From NCBI GenBank assembly GCA_037976565.1, contig CP137684.1:18534339-18598338 (forward strand): 64,000 nucleotides of DNA, written 5' to 3'. The position numbers and the translations under genes were made by a program. This DNA is from Mesocentrotus franciscanus. Its lineage: Eukaryota; Echinodermata; Echinoidea; Camarodonta; Strongylocentrotidae. Under the pieces are notes generated by a model that had not been told where the DNA came from, made no database searches, and saw nothing but the letters and a program-made list of their open reading frames with translations. Shown here piece by piece: positions 24,298 through 34,340 of the stretch. Positions within the stretch are counted from its first letter, which is position 1, and each line of letters starts with the position of its first letter.

Positions 24298-24995
24298 TCA
24301 AAATGCAATCTTAACAGCTTCGTGGTAACTATAATATGTAGGGATGACCTCTGTTTCCAATAAATCTAGTCCTTTGCTGTACACATGATCTATCATTGTT
24401 CCCTTCTCAGTAGTAGCATTAACAACATGCTGTTTGTAACCTTTATTACACATTAGCTTGTTTACCTGTGAAGAACCTTTAAACAAATCCTCATTAAAAT
24501 CTCCCATCACAATACACCTAATGCTTCTTTGTGTAATGCATCTAGCAAATTGTCTAATGATTCACAGAATGATTTGATACTATATGATGGAGGTCGATAA
24601 ACGACTGAAATCACAACAGAAACTGGTTTGGTGACAAGAATTGCGATAAACTCTAAGTTGTCGACAGATATGTCTAATCTACTTGAATATGTATTCTTGA
24701 TATACATTGCAACACCTCCGTGCGATTGTTCTTTGAGTACATTTCCAACTCCAGAATTACAGTATGAAAGATGTCGTGGCTGATGATAAAATCGAAAGTT
24801 ATCTAAAACAACGTCACAGAGATCATCATCATTAATCCATGTTTCGGTCAAGCAAATAAAATCTACATTCACAAATTGGCACTGGGATTTGAAATCGATA
24901 AAATGCTGTTTTAATCCTTGTACATTTTGCATTACCAAAGAAAAGTTATAATCGTGAATATCTTCAGAAGTTTCATTCTCGATAAACGGCTTCAT
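24298..24995 (-). CDS. Helitron C-terminal AP-like (EEP) endonuclease
   Basis: Two frames (24507-24995 and 24298-24510) together hold the endonuclease/exonuclease/phosphatase fold. Visible catalytic motifs: MQNVQGL (Asn), FICLTETW (metal-binding Glu), HGGVAMYIKN, SVVYRPPS, GDFNED (Asp and Asn), TMIDHVYS (Asp-His) and YSYHEA near the end. Such non-LTR-type endonucleases are fused to Helentron/Helitron2 proteins, where a role in target nicking has been proposed. The two parts are separated by a single frameshift near 24507. The usual final SDH is YHE here, a possible loss of one active-site position. Confidence 0.85.
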
Positions 24996-25026
24996 AATCT
25001 CAATGCTCTTTAATTTCTGGATTACA

Positions 25027-25634
25027 ATATATATGTTTAGGATCGAAATGTTCTATCACAAGTCCAGATAACGAAGTAACGCGACTAAGCCCAACATATG
25101 CCTGTCCAGATTGAAATACACTTTTAATGATACAACAGCTTTGTCTAATGTCGAACCTTGTACTTTATGAATTGTGCAAGCATAAGCAAGCTTAAGTGGA
25201 AATTGTTTTCTCACATATTTCTTACCAATGGATTCTTGAGACATTTCGATTGAATGAATACCAACATCGGCCTTCTCAAAATTAACTTTGATGCAAACTG
25301 GATTCAAATTTGTATGATCCGTTATTATTTCTGTTACATTTCCGAAACATCCATTTGTCAGGCCTTTACTAACATCAATGTTCTTGAGCAACATCACTCT
25401 AGCATTAACTGCAATCCACAGATAAGGAGGCAACTGGGTTTTCATCTTTGTATAAGGTTTTTCCAGTATTTGATTTCCTTTAACATCTTTGTCCATGTCT
25501 TGTGCTTTTACGCATATCACATCTCCACATTTTGTATGCAATAATTTCTTGTTCCAAGCATCTACTTCATTGTTACATGCATAGATATGCAGAGCATTTT
25601 CACATTCTTCACCAGTCTCACAGGACTTGAGCAT
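25027..25634 (-). CDS. Helitron PIF1 helicase, C-terminal part (motifs IV-VI)
   Basis: The frame 25056-25634 contains the segment NARVMLLKNIDVSKGLTNG (motif IV region) and FPLKLAYACTIHKVQGST (motif V, with the HKxQG(S/M)T signature). A one-base shift near 25130 moves motif VI into another frame, where QAYVGLSRV (about 25083-25115) is readable, followed by a stop at about 25003. The end of the helicase is thus complete at motif level. The endonuclease follows within a few bases. Confidence 0.85.
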
Positions 25635-25686
25635 TGCTAGGTCTTCATCACAGAGAATCTCATCCCCTTCTTTACACGTAATCTAT

Positions 25687-26142
25687 TTAAGAGAAAAGCG
25701 AATTGGGTATCATCTTTTGTCTCATAATGTCTTCAAGTTCTACTTTCTTGAAATTAGCATTCCACAATGCACCATTGAGTGTGTCTTTATATAAAGGAGT
25801 TCCAAAGACTGGAGGTAACTGATACATGTCTCCCACAGCAATAACTGAAACACCAGCAAAAGCAGTTTGATCGCGTGATTGTTTTATTTGTCGTAGGCGG
25901 CCGTGAATGTAAGACATCAACTTTTGATCTACCATTGATACTTCATCTATGATTAAAATTTGCAATTCAGCCAGCTTATTTCGAAGGACACTTATTTTCT
26001 CATCACTCAGCGGTTGATACAGTATTTGTGCTTTGATTGGAATAGAAAGAATACTATGTATAGTATGGCCATTGATATTGTATGCAGCTACTCCGGTTGG
26101 AGCCATTTTCAATACTGAGACATCATCAGGATGTGGCAACAT
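25687..26142 (-). CDS. Helitron PIF1 helicase, central part (motifs Ia-III)
   Basis: 151 codons. Motif Ia is in [20 protein letters not shown], Walker B/motif II in [13 protein letters not shown] (DEVS), and motif III in [15 protein letters not shown] (GDxxQLPP). These are standard for PIF1-family SF1B helicases encoded by Helitrons. The frame shifts again around 25687 (after LEDIMRQ) before the C-terminal motor domain. Confidence 0.9.
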   Translation of the reverse strand: MLPHPDDVSVLKMAPTGVAAYNINGHTIHSILSIPIKAQILYQPLSDEKISVLRNKLAELQILIIDEVSMVDQKLMSYIHGRLRQIKQSRDQTAFAGVSVIAVGDMYQLPPVFGTPLYKDTLNGALWNANFKKVELEDIMRQKMIPNSLFS

Positions 26143-26159
26143 TCGGCTAGTATACGTGT

Positions 26160-26634
26160 TGCTTCATAGTAAAGACATTTGATCAAATGACTCTTTCCAG
26201 TGCCAGCACCTCCAGTTAGAAAAATATGAAACGGTTCGACTGATTTTCCATTTACTCTATCTAAACACCACTGTCGTATTTTGTAAAAACACTCTGTTGC
26301 TTCTCATTCAAAGACCTCATCAAAGAATGTCCATCTTGTTTGGAAATTTTTACAGAACGTAGTTCGATGCTATAGTCATCTTTTTCGGTTCATTCTTTAA
26401 ATCAGGGATATCAAGATCTCCATCACAATCTTCGACATCTACATTTTCTTTGGGATGTTCAAGTCGCTCTACTTCCTTTTCCGGACATAAAAGACCCCAT
26501 GCATCTTCGTGTGGACCAAATTTGTCAAGATGCTCCTGTGCATGATCAATTGCATCGGCATTCATTTCAAACTTCTTTCGGTTAGTACAGACAATTGACC
26601 AGACTTTCTCCAATTCACGTCCACATATTTTCAC
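26160..26634 (-). CDS. Helitron PIF1 helicase, N-terminal part with Walker A
   Basis: The open frame 26350-26634 carries an acidic helicase lead-in. After frame changes (about 26290-26350) the sequence [12 protein letters not shown] and then [18 protein letters not shown] appear. GGAGTGKS (about 26189-26213) is the Walker A NTP-binding loop of PIF1/SF1B helicases, which unwind DNA 5' to 3' using ATP. Another shift near 26145 leads into motif Ia. The P-loop is intact. Confidence 0.8.
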
Positions 26635-26725
26635 AGAACCTGTCTCGTAGAACTCTTCATGTGTTTCAAATGTTGGGGCTTTAATTGTCCATCTTCAAAA
26701 TATGGCAGAAAGAGTTGCAAAATGC

Positions 26726-27526
26726 TCAAATAATATTTTTCGGGTGAGATGATGGGTGAGAATCGGGATATCTTACAACTGCATCTTCCGCACGAGTACG
26801 CTTCTGAATATACCCCAGATCGTTATCTAATTTAAAGACATTTTTACTTCTTGTACTTGGCGGTTGGGATGCAGTTAAGATTCTGTACTGAGAACAAAAC
26901 GTTGCAAGACACATATCACTGAATTCTGTGTTTCTAGGTCGAGCTTTGTATCTGTCGAGCTTGCTAGGCATCCAAACATTCTCATCATCATCATTATCGT
27001 TATCTGGTCTGCTTTTTATAACGCTTAATGGTAAACTCATTCTGACAGGGTTGGGTCCAACAGGAATGAATTCCACTTTCCTAGAACATTCTTTCAATCT
27101 GAGACTGCAAACACGATAGACGCTTTCTTGAGCAGACACTTCACGATTTTGCATGTACACCTGGCCAAGTTTTTTCATGCTTTCCTTTATGCTATCATTT
27201 CCTCTTTCATTTCTGATAGTGTATGACTCAATAGCATTCCGATTTCTTTCAGCTTTTGACATGTAGGATACAATATAAGCCACGCATGCAAATACATTTG
27301 TTACGAACTGCAAATCCATGTTGGCATTCCAGCTTCTTAGTAGACTTGGATTAAACTGATTTACCCATACATCTTGTATTTCTTTGATGATTATACTTTG
27401 TTGTGATGCTAATTCATTATGTGCATTCTCAAATTGATTTTGTGTAATGTCAAGCTCTTCAAAGAGATGGTTTACACTGTTGTACTCGATTCCATTGGAT
27501 AATGCATCTTTAACTGAATTCAACAA
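26726..27526 (-). CDS. Helitron Rep nuclease, catalytic-tyrosine part
   Basis: 266 codons without interruption. It contains FNPSLLRSWNANMDLQFV, then the two-tyrosine catalytic motif in CVAYIVSYMSKAE (about 27252-27280), where Tyr residues attack DNA during rolling-circle transposition. The segment SLRLKECSRKVEFIP and the PVRMSLPLSV block that follow are standard for Helitron Rep proteins. The last part is Asp/Arg-rich and links to the helicase. The frame breaks near 26720. Confidence 0.85.
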   Translation of the reverse strand: MLNSVKDALSNGIEYNSVNHLFEELDITQNQFENAHNELASQQSIIIKEIQDVWVNQFNPSLLRSWNANMDLQFVTNVFACVAYIVSYMSKAERNRNAIESYTIRNERGNDSIKESMKKLGQVYMQNREVSAQESVYRVCSLRLKECSRKVEFIPVGPNPVRMSLPLSVIKSRPDNDNDDDENVWMPSKLDRYKARPRNTEFSDMCLATFCSQYRILTASQPPSTRSKNVFKLDNDLGYIQKRTRAEDAVVRYPDSHPSSHPKNII

Positions 27527-27631
27527 TTTCTCTGCATCATCTTTAGTCTTTTAGAAGCTTTAACTTGATCATTGTCCTTTCCTTATTTTGCACTTTCCCA
27601 CAATCTTTAGCTGGAATCTCTTCAACAGGTG

Positions 27632-28715
27632 TTACAATGAATGTTTTTCCAGATGGTGGTCTCGGAAATTAAATCTACACGCCTTCCCTGTTTTTGTGCA
27701 AGATTTAGAATGTTTCTTACTGTGTTGTTGGACCTTGCTTACTATTTCATGTAGTTCTTGATCTTCCTTTTCATCCGGTTTCTGGCAAGAAATGTATTTA
27801 TCTACAAATTGTACGACATCATCATCATTATCGATACCCAACTGTGGAGCATTTTGAACCCAGAACAAGGCATGAATGTGAGGGGAACCACGAGCTTGAT
27901 ACTCTACTCTCCAAAATGAATCAACTATTTTACCAATCGGTGCAGCGGGGGATAAAATAACTGTCTTCATAAAAGTGTGAAATCTTTTATCAAACATTCT
28001 GGCAACTGTTACTGGATTTGATCTTAAAAGATTACATTTTTCTGTATAGTCTAATTCACTCGATTCCTGGTGTCTCCTTTTGTCTAAGCAATGTATTCAT
28101 TAATTCTGGCCATCTCATATCGGCAGATGAGAAAGAAGCAAACCATGTCGGCTTTCCAAGCTGTCGTACCATTGCCAATACATCTTTTGTGTCTTTTGCC
28201 AATACGGAGGTGTTCCACGAATTTGCTTTAAAATTTATAGCCCTTGTCTGATTTTAGTATTTTTTAACTTTCTCTGCATCTTTCAAATCTGAGGCAGTTA
28301 TTGAAGACGAATCATCTTTTTGTTAGGACTTTGCCTTAATGCGATAGAAACTTGTGATATAACCTGTTGAATTTCATAAATATATTGTGCATAAAAGATG
28401 TAATCTGTATTCTGAGCAAATCTGTTGTCCACGTGCATCAATCGGTTGTGCAGATAACGCCTAATGTTATTTTTTCATCTCTTCTATCATGGAATGTTGG
28501 TTGACCTTTAGAAATAATACTGGGAAACATTTGGCCTCATTGCTTTCATCTTGTAGAATTGATACAGGGCTTCTTCCTTCACAAGGAGCACAACATATTA
28601 TGTCTTCAAAATACTGATCTAATATTTCCTGTCCAATATCTACTGGCTGGAGACACGAGTCTAACTGAATACCGCTGTAATCGTTCTTCCATATCGTCTT
28701 CAGTGTCATTGTCAT
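27632..28715 (-). CDS. Helitron Rep nuclease, N-terminal part (Helitron_like_N, HUH motif)
   Basis: Coding passes through several frames: 28467-28715 (acidic lead-in), about 28290-28466 ([19 protein letters not shown]), about 28020-28245 ([20 protein letters not shown], then DMRWPEL), and 27632-27997. The last carries the HUH metal-binding motif in [11 protein letters not shown] (about 27871-27882). These are the conserved blocks of the rolling-circle replication initiator that nicks and joins single-stranded DNA. The C-terminal CRFNF breaks by frameshift at about 27660, continuing as the typical PRPPSGKT block in the next frame. Motifs intact, reading frame broken at least four times. Confidence 0.85.
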
Positions 28716-29180
28716 CTATTTTTTGTGTAGTTTACTGTTGTCTTGCATGTTTTCATTAGCATTTTTGTCTTTGGACAAAATGTAATCAATTTGTTCTTCC
28801 ATTTCCTTCCAACGTTTTGCTAAACGAGCTTTACCACCGATTTCCACTGCTTCTTCCTTTTCATTATCTTTTTCATTTCGTTCAAGTGAGTTTTCCCATT
28901 TATCATTTACTGTAACATCAAAATACCACTTATTATTTGCTTTTAAATACTGCAGAGCATTAAGCAAGTTAGATTTATCTACAAATCTGTACTCATAACA
29001 ACCTTTGTAAGACAATTTTCTTTTCAGCTTAACACGGATCAATTGATCTTCAGTCTGTGGTCTTGGCAACATATCTACTGTTTCAAAAGTGTTTGAAGGG
29101 ACACAAACAACTGGGCCATGAACACCATTTTGACCACCTTTAGGCAAAGCCATTAACTTCATAAAGGGATATGTATGCAA
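28716..29180 (-). CDS. Helitron protein, DUF6570-like segment
   Basis: 154 codons. The conserved core reads MALPKGGQNGVHGPVVCVP, then RPQTEDQLIRVKLKRKL and YLKANNKWYFDVTV. This block regularly sits just N-terminal to the Helitron_like_N domain in animal Helitrons and PIF1-fusion proteins (DUF6570). It may bind DNA or position the Rep domain; no catalytic role is established. The tail is Glu/Lys-rich. The frame breaks at 28716, and coding continues at 28715 in a shifted frame. Confidence 0.75.
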   Translation of the reverse strand: MHTYPFMKLMALPKGGQNGVHGPVVCVPSNTFETVDMLPRPQTEDQLIRVKLKRKLSYKGCYEYRFVDKSNLLNALQYLKANNKWYFDVTVNDKWENSLERNEKDNEKEEAVEIGGKARLAKRWKEMEEQIDYILSKDKNANENMQDNSKLHKK

Positions 29181-29201
29181 TCAAATGCTGTTCTAGAGTG
29201 T

Positions 29202-29387
29202 TTAATTGGCAAGTTCTTCTGGGACTTGATGTAATTGTAAATTATTTATGTTTGCTTCTCCAGGTACTTTTCCAGACTGCAATTTTCTGACACAAGCATA
29301 TCCACAGTGATGATCTGGCTGACTGGCGTATTGACATTCTGATCTGCATTCTGAATTGCAAACATGCAAATATTTTTCACTATACAT
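29202..29387 (-). CDS. Helitron protein, Cys-rich segment
   Basis: 61 codons with paired cysteines and histidines (HVCNSECRSECQYASQPDHH, then YACVRKL), plausibly a small zinc-binding module. It leads directly into the DUF6570-like segment in the next frame. Similar Cys-rich spacers precede the Rep region in Helitrons of other animals; the assignment is by position. Confidence 0.6.
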   Translation of the reverse strand: MYSEKYLHVCNSECRSECQYASQPDHHCGYACVRKLQSGKVPGEANINNLQLHQVPEELAN

Positions 29388-29690
29388 GTCTGAAGTTTAT
29401 AATTGGTCTTTACATTTTATTACTTGGTTCTCAAAGAGAAGTTTAAAGCAAACACAGCAAACAAATTCTGGACCATGAGAAATAATCTTCCTAAACTCTG
29501 TAGTACATTATCAAACTCGGACATTTTGAATTTATTAACTAGAGCTCTTTTTAGATTCTGCTTCATTACTTTTGTCTATATTTTTCAATTTTTTATATTT
29601 AATATTTAACCTCATCAGTATCTTTCCTTAGTTTTTATCTTTGTATCTAGTTTGGGACAGGTTTTCATAGCTGTCTTGTGTTTTTGTTTG

Positions 29691-30110
29691 AAATGCATAT
29701 CCTTCAAGTATCTCTTTTCATGCTTATTTTCATAGTAGCCTTTTTGTTTTGTTTAAAATGCATATCCTTCAAGTATTTCTTTCTCATGCTTATTTTCATA
29801 GTAGCCTTTGTTTTTGTTTGAAATGCATATCCTTCAAGTATCTCTTTCATGCTCATTTTCATAGTAGCTTTGCTTTGTTTAAAATGCATATCCTTCAAGT
29901 ATTCTTCTCATGCTATTTTCATAGTAGCCTTTTGCTGTTTAAAATGCATATCCTTCTGGTATCTGTTTCTCATAGTGCCTTTGTTTTTCTTAAAATGCAT
30001 ATCCTTCTGGTATCTGTTTCATAGTAGCCTTTGTTTTTGTTTAAAATGCTATCCTTCAAGTATCTCTTTTCATGTCATTTTCATAGTAGCCTTTGTTTTT
30101 GTTTAAAATT
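29691..30110 (-). repeat. 50-65-bp minisatellite inside the Helitron coding region
   Basis: Seven tandem copies of a unit beginning AAATGCATATCCTTC (starts near 29691, 29756, 29821, 29882, 29942, 29993, 30043). The spacing shrinks from 65 to 50 bases. On the minus strand it reads as repeated KDMHFKQ...KATMKISM units over the first copies, so it may have been a coding repeat before small indels broke the frame. Confidence 0.85.
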
Positions 30111-30673
30111 TTGTTGTTATGGTACATTTGCTTTATTTTATTCCGCATGGTGGTTTTTAAATTTTCTTTGAACTGTTCATTTGTCCTATATTTCTGTTTA
30201 TTTAAATTAAGAATTTTTTTTTTATACTGTTTATCAGATGATATTTGTCTTTCATAGAATGACCTGTTTTTCCTAAAACTTGGATCTGTTTGTACTTTCT
30301 GTTCTGTCTTTGTTTGTTATCACTTGCCTTCCTTGAATTGATGATGAATGTTGTCTTTCTCTTCCCTGTATTTTTTTTACTTGATTTTTTTGGTCATTTT
30401 CCAGATTACATCATGATGATATTTATGCTTCCATTGATCTCTTCATTTTACATGTTTGCATTGAGAAGTTGCTTTTCTTTTCACTATTTCTGTCTATTGC
30501 CTTTGTCACAGCTGTCTTTTCTCTCATTTGCTCTTTATTCTTATTCCTTTTTCGAATATAACTTTTTCTTTACGTTTTTCCTTAATGAGCATTTGAACTT
30601 TGTTTTGTTTCAGTAGTCTTCCTTGCTGATATTTGGTCATTACACTTGTTTTCTTCACTTCATACAAATTACT

Positions 30674-31271
30674 TTACAATAAAAGCATTACTATCAGCAC
30701 ATTCACTTTCATCAATTCTAAAGTATCATCCTCTTTTCTTTTCCCCAATTTAGTTTTTCGAACTTCATTACCAAGGTCAACATCGACTTTTGCATCATTT
30801 TCAATGTTACTCAATTTTCGTTTTCTGCTTAAAGTTGAGTTGGACTTCTGAACTTTGTCTGCTAGATTCAATTTATCAGAGTCATTCCCACACTTAGTAC
30901 AATTTTTGAGTCTCCTTTTGTTCATTTACATATTCTGTCTTGATAGAGTCATTTCTTTTCAGAAGACAACTATTATTCAGCTGTGGTTCTTTTAGTTTCG
31001 TTAAGGTAATTGTCACACTCTTCAGTTTTAATTCCTGACCGTTAAAATGTACATCATGAATGATTGCTTCGTTTGATTTTTCAGGGAAGAGAAATACATT
31101 TGGGTTATCAATCATCTTTTGTGGGGAAACACTCTCATCCAATTTTTGAACTTCATCAAAGCTTTCCCAATGTATGGAACATCCAGAGCTTCCAGACTGA
31201 CTTTCACTGTGCCTATTTGACGAAGGAATTGGACTACAAACAAAATCCTGTAACTGTGGATAGCCTTTCAA
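30674..31271 (-). CDS. Helitron protein, linker with CxxC and basic motifs
   Basis: Two overlapping frames (30894-31271 and 30674-30925) continue the polyprotein. The first is Ser-rich, then hydrophobic/charged (FNGQELKLKSVTITLTK). The second has a CTKCGNDSDK zinc-ribbon-like pair and a basic LSRKRKLS motif. No catalytic domain is seen. A frameshift separates them near 30900. Below 30674 the frame decays into low-complexity T/A-rich DNA. Confidence 0.55.
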
Positions 31272-32029
31272 GGTTTCATTCTTACCGAAGTTGCTTTAGC
31301 ACATACACTAGTTACTTCATATTCGGTGTGCAGGGGGCATCCCATTGTTTTTGCTAACCTCATGCAATGCTTGTACACACCTTGCCAGCTTTGAGTACGA
31401 AGTACAACACTCTGTCCGTTACCAATCAGGAAACCTCGACTGCTTCTGGAATGTGAATCAAATATAAAGAAACCATCTTGACCAGATAATACAATGAAAG
31501 TACTTCCAGCAAATGTCACAAAACATGCATCAGAATCAGTACAGAGTTCTTTTTCGAGTGCTTGCTTCAATGTCATCGAAAGAGACTGGGCCAATATCAA
31601 TTCATCTCCATCTAACAATCCAGTGACTGGTTCACGACATACTATGTTAAACAATTCATTGTACGCATCCAAATATTCAAATAGATCAGATATCAATAAG
31701 TATTCGTTGTCGAGTGAAGTGGATCGCCGTATGTAACAGTATAATTCATTGCCGTTATTCAAAATCCTGTCTAGATCTGTACTTTTCCAATCATTGGCAT
31801 TTTTTACCTTGCTATACAACAGTGCAGATAGTGAATTGGTAACACACTGCTTTCCACTTGAGTAACCAAATCTTGTATCACCTTGATTGAATGTTCCTTG
31901 GGCAACAAGCATTATTTGTGTATCGACTCGTGCATTTGTCTTTGTGATCACTTTCAAGGGTTTCCTTGGTGTTACGTTCGTTAGAACGACTGATTCAGAC
32001 TGATTACTTGCACATTGTTTATATGTCAT
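31268..32029 (-). CDS. Helitron protein, C76/herpes-tegument-like cysteine protease domain
   Basis: 253 codons forming a second putative cysteine protease. Residues ~45-225 show the plan of the peptidase C76 (large tegument protein deubiquitinase) fold: QGTFNQGDTRFG, the nucleophile segment GKQCVTNSLSALL (Cys at about 31848-31850), a WKSTDLDRIL-x2-G-x2-LY block, and the Asp-x-His segment FIFDSHSRSSRG (about 31446-31470). Known C76 enzymes are ubiquitin-specific proteases using Cys, Asp and His. This is domain similarity by motif order, read by eye; no viral gene is implied. The frame ends at 31268 and shifts into a Ser-rich linker. Confidence 0.7.
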   Translation of the reverse strand: MTYKQCASNQSESVVLTNVTPRKPLKVITKTNARVDTQIMLVAQGTFNQGDTRFGYSSGKQCVTNSLSALLYSKVKNANDWKSTDLDRILNNGNELYCYIRRSTSLDNEYLLISDLFEYLDAYNELFNIVCREPVTGLLDGDELILAQSLSMTLKQALEKELCTDSDACFVTFAGSTFIVLSGQDGFFIFDSHSRSSRGFLIGNGQSVVLRTQSWQGVYKHCMRLAKTMGCPLHTEYEVTSVCAKATSVRMKP

Positions 32030-32171
32030 GTCAAAAGATTTGCAGTACCTTTCCTCTCATCATGATTTATCGTATCAGTCTCCAACGTGAGCCTACGTTT
32101 TTTTCCCTTTGGATCAACATGGTTTTGAAATGTTTCAGGAGACTTATCCACTACTTCATCAATTTCTTCCT

Positions 32172-32500
32172 CTATCTGACACTTGGATCTACACTTTTGA
32201 ACTCATGCTTTACTTTAACATCAGCCTGAATTGATGGACATGGCAAAGTTCTCTTTGACGTTCTATCTTCTTTAGTTGTTCTTGTCTGTTCCAATGAATT
32301 GAAATTGACAAAATCTACAGATTCAACAACATTAAAATGAACATTTCCTGTGTACAGTATATAAATTCCCTTATCAGATGTTACAATATTTATTCTTCCA
32401 GGTTTCTTTGCAGAGAACAATTGCCAACATGGTACTTGGTCATTGTATGAATAAATATCAGTATCGATTAAATTTGCTAAAGCGCTAATTTCAGTGTCTG
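32172..32500 (-). CDS. Helitron protein, OTU protease C-terminal half
   Basis: Coding continues in a shifted frame: WATDTEISALANLI and INIVTSDKGIYILYTG, then the catalytic-His strand region NVHFNVVESV. The pattern W-A-x2-x-E-I-x-A-L-A followed by an I/V-rich strand and a His is the standard second half of OTU domains. It then runs into a Lys/Glu-rich linker carrying a KGKKRR nuclear-localisation-like motif in yet another frame (about 32045-32170). The ATG at 32420 is internal, so the segment is not an independent gene. Confidence 0.8.
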
Positions 32501-33330
32501 TAGCCCACGCCGTCTTCCTTTATTCTACGTTTCAAAACATATTCTCTGACTGTTCTATATTCTTGCCTCAATGTATTACTAAACATGTCCTTGGTTTGCA
32601 ATAAATGTTTTACAGTGGCATTTCTTAGAATTGCATGATTACGCTCAGTTCCAGAAATTACATAGGAAATTGCACGAAAGAAACAATTGCCATCACCAGT
32701 AATTTGTTTACTCTGTAAAGGAACTCCAATAGAGCTATTTCTATCTAACCTTGAATCACAGCCTTTGCCTATATATCTGATATTCAGTTTTGAACAAATG
32801 TTCCGTTTGTCATTATTCTGGAGGGGTACAAATTTAAAATCTTTATCTGGTCTATCACGTAATCCAAGATCTGCTACAAATTCAACTTCTGTTTCTGTTT
32901 CATCAGTACATGTGTACATATTAGCATCTATTGCCTTTTCAATGTCTTCATCTTTGATATTTGAATCTGAAGAAGATTTTAAAGGATTCCTTGAATGAGC
33001 ATGATCATTAAATGACATATCAGTATCATTGTCTGTACCATCTTTTACTGTATCAAAGCTTCTATTCTTCAGGTCATTGTCAAACACTGCATCTTCTTGT
33101 ACACCATCTGAAACATCTGAAAAATCATTTTTCATCATATCATCATTTTCCAATACTGATTCACAGACATTGTCTACTGGTTCATTTATGGGCATATCTT
33201 TTGGTCTATCACAAACATTCAAAGGCATATTGCGTTCTGGTAAAACACTTCTATCGCATAAATCACATCCAGGACTTGTGTCTGTATCACTATCAGATTC
33301 TATACAATTTCTTGCACACGAACGTTTCAC
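32491..33330 (-). CDS. Helitron protein, acidic region and OTU protease N-terminal half
   Basis: 279 codons. The first ~185 residues are acidic and Asp/Ser-rich. The OTU (ovarian tumour) cysteine-protease domain starts near residue 205 with the catalytic loop ITGDGNCFFRAIS (Asp-Gly-Asn-Cys; nucleophile Cys, about 32671-32700), followed by the helix RNHAILRNATVKHLL. OTU enzymes are deubiquitinases; in Helitrons the role is unknown and may be self-processing or ubiquitin removal. The frame breaks near 32500 inside the OTU fold, and the C-terminal half with the His follows in another frame. All catalytic elements are still visible. Confidence 0.85.
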   Translation of the reverse strand: MKRSCARNCIESDSDTDTSPGCDLCDRSVLPERNMPLNVCDRPKDMPINEPVDNVCESVLENDDMMKNDFSDVSDGVQEDAVFDNDLKNRSFDTVKDGTDNDTDMSFNDHAHSRNPLKSSSDSNIKDEDIEKAIDANMYTCTDETETEVEFVADLGLRDRPDKDFKFVPLQNNDKRNICSKLNIRYIGKGCDSRLDRNSSIGVPLQSKQITGDGNCFFRAISYVISGTERNHAILRNATVKHLLQTKDMFSNTLRQEYRTVREYVLKRRIKEDGVGYRH

Positions 33331-34322
33331 TGGTATGTGAACATCACTGCCACTATCATCGTCTGTTTCAATTTCCTATTTTCATCAAAATTTGATTTCA
33401 ACGGATTATTCTTTGAATCGTCCTGCACAACTCCATCTGAACCTTTGTTGTCTTTCATATTGCAAATATGCTGGTCTGAGTGTTCATCATTTTTACATGT
33501 ATTTGGATCAAGTCCTTGGTCACTTGCATTCATAGATTTCTTTGTATCCAGCTTCTCATTCTTTACTGCTAATTCTATTCCTTCATCTTTGTCAAATCTA
33601 ATCTCTGATTTATCAGAAGAGCGATTTCCATCAGTGCCTTTTTTCCCTTTGGAAGACTGACCTTTCTTGTTCCTTGCTCGACCTTTCTTGTTCTTTGCTT
33701 CTTTTTCCTTGCCACCAGCATGAACTCTGTACATTCGGAAATCCTTGATCTGTTCAAAAAGATTACGAGTGCAGGCATGAATATCAACACATGAATCTGT
33801 TCTTGATCGAGATGGCAAATAACCTGCTACGTCAGCCCAGGATCGTGTCTGCATCGTTTCAATTTGCACACAGGTCTCACTGTACAATTTCATTGAACAT
33901 GGGGATTGCACACTGTATGCATATATACGCAAAAGAGTTTCTACATAAGACTGCAAACTGACATCTTCTTTTTTCACATTCTTGTTTTCCTTACATACAT
34001 TTTTCTTTCGGTTTCCATTTTTTTTCTCATGACTTTCATAGAATGTCTTCATTGCTTTGCCGATGTAAGTCACACCTGGTTCTAAGACTACACCATTCAC
34101 TGATTTTCTCTTGATTTTCCTGTTTGTTCGATGATCTGATTGGGAATACAATTTCCTGTCTTTTATTTTCTCCATCCATTTTGTCTTTCTTGATTTTACA
34201 GTAACCCAGTCATCAGCATCATCTTCAAATTCTTCATTTCTCAATTGTTCATAATCTGATTGGGATGGATTTTCTCTGTCTACAGGATCAGGTTTACATC
34301 TGCCACAGTCACTCATTTTCAT
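33327..34322 (-). CDS. Helitron protein, charged linker segment
   Basis: 331 codons in the same frame as the PHD segment, separated only by one TGA and five sense codons. Composition is strongly charged with basic clusters (RKTKWMEKIKDRK, NRKIKRK, KKGRARNKKGQSSKGKKG) that could act as nuclear localisation or DNA-binding segments, and acidic/Ser-rich stretches. No named domain is recognised. The frame breaks near 33380, after which coding continues as the acidic region before the OTU domain. It is Helitron-encoded by position. Confidence 0.7.
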   Translation of the reverse strand: MKMSDCGRCKPDPVDRENPSQSDYEQLRNEEFEDDADDWVTVKSRKTKWMEKIKDRKLYSQSDHRTNRKIKRKSVNGVVLEPGVTYIGKAMKTFYESHEKKNGNRKKNVCKENKNVKKEDVSLQSYVETLLRIYAYSVQSPCSMKLYSETCVQIETMQTRSWADVAGYLPSRSRTDSCVDIHACTRNLFEQIKDFRMYRVHAGGKEKEAKNKKGRARNKKGQSSKGKKGTDGNRSSDKSEIRFDKDEGIELAVKNEKLDTKKSMNASDQGLDPNTCKNDEHSDQHICNMKDNKGSDGVVQDDSKNNPLKSNFDENRKLKQTMIVAVMFTYQ

Positions 34323-34340
34323 GTCATCAATACATCGTTT

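Noticed and set aside
28018..28251. Plus-strand open frame of 77 codons
   Set aside because: It is antisense to the Helitron_like_N coding sequence, which carries the conserved motifs.
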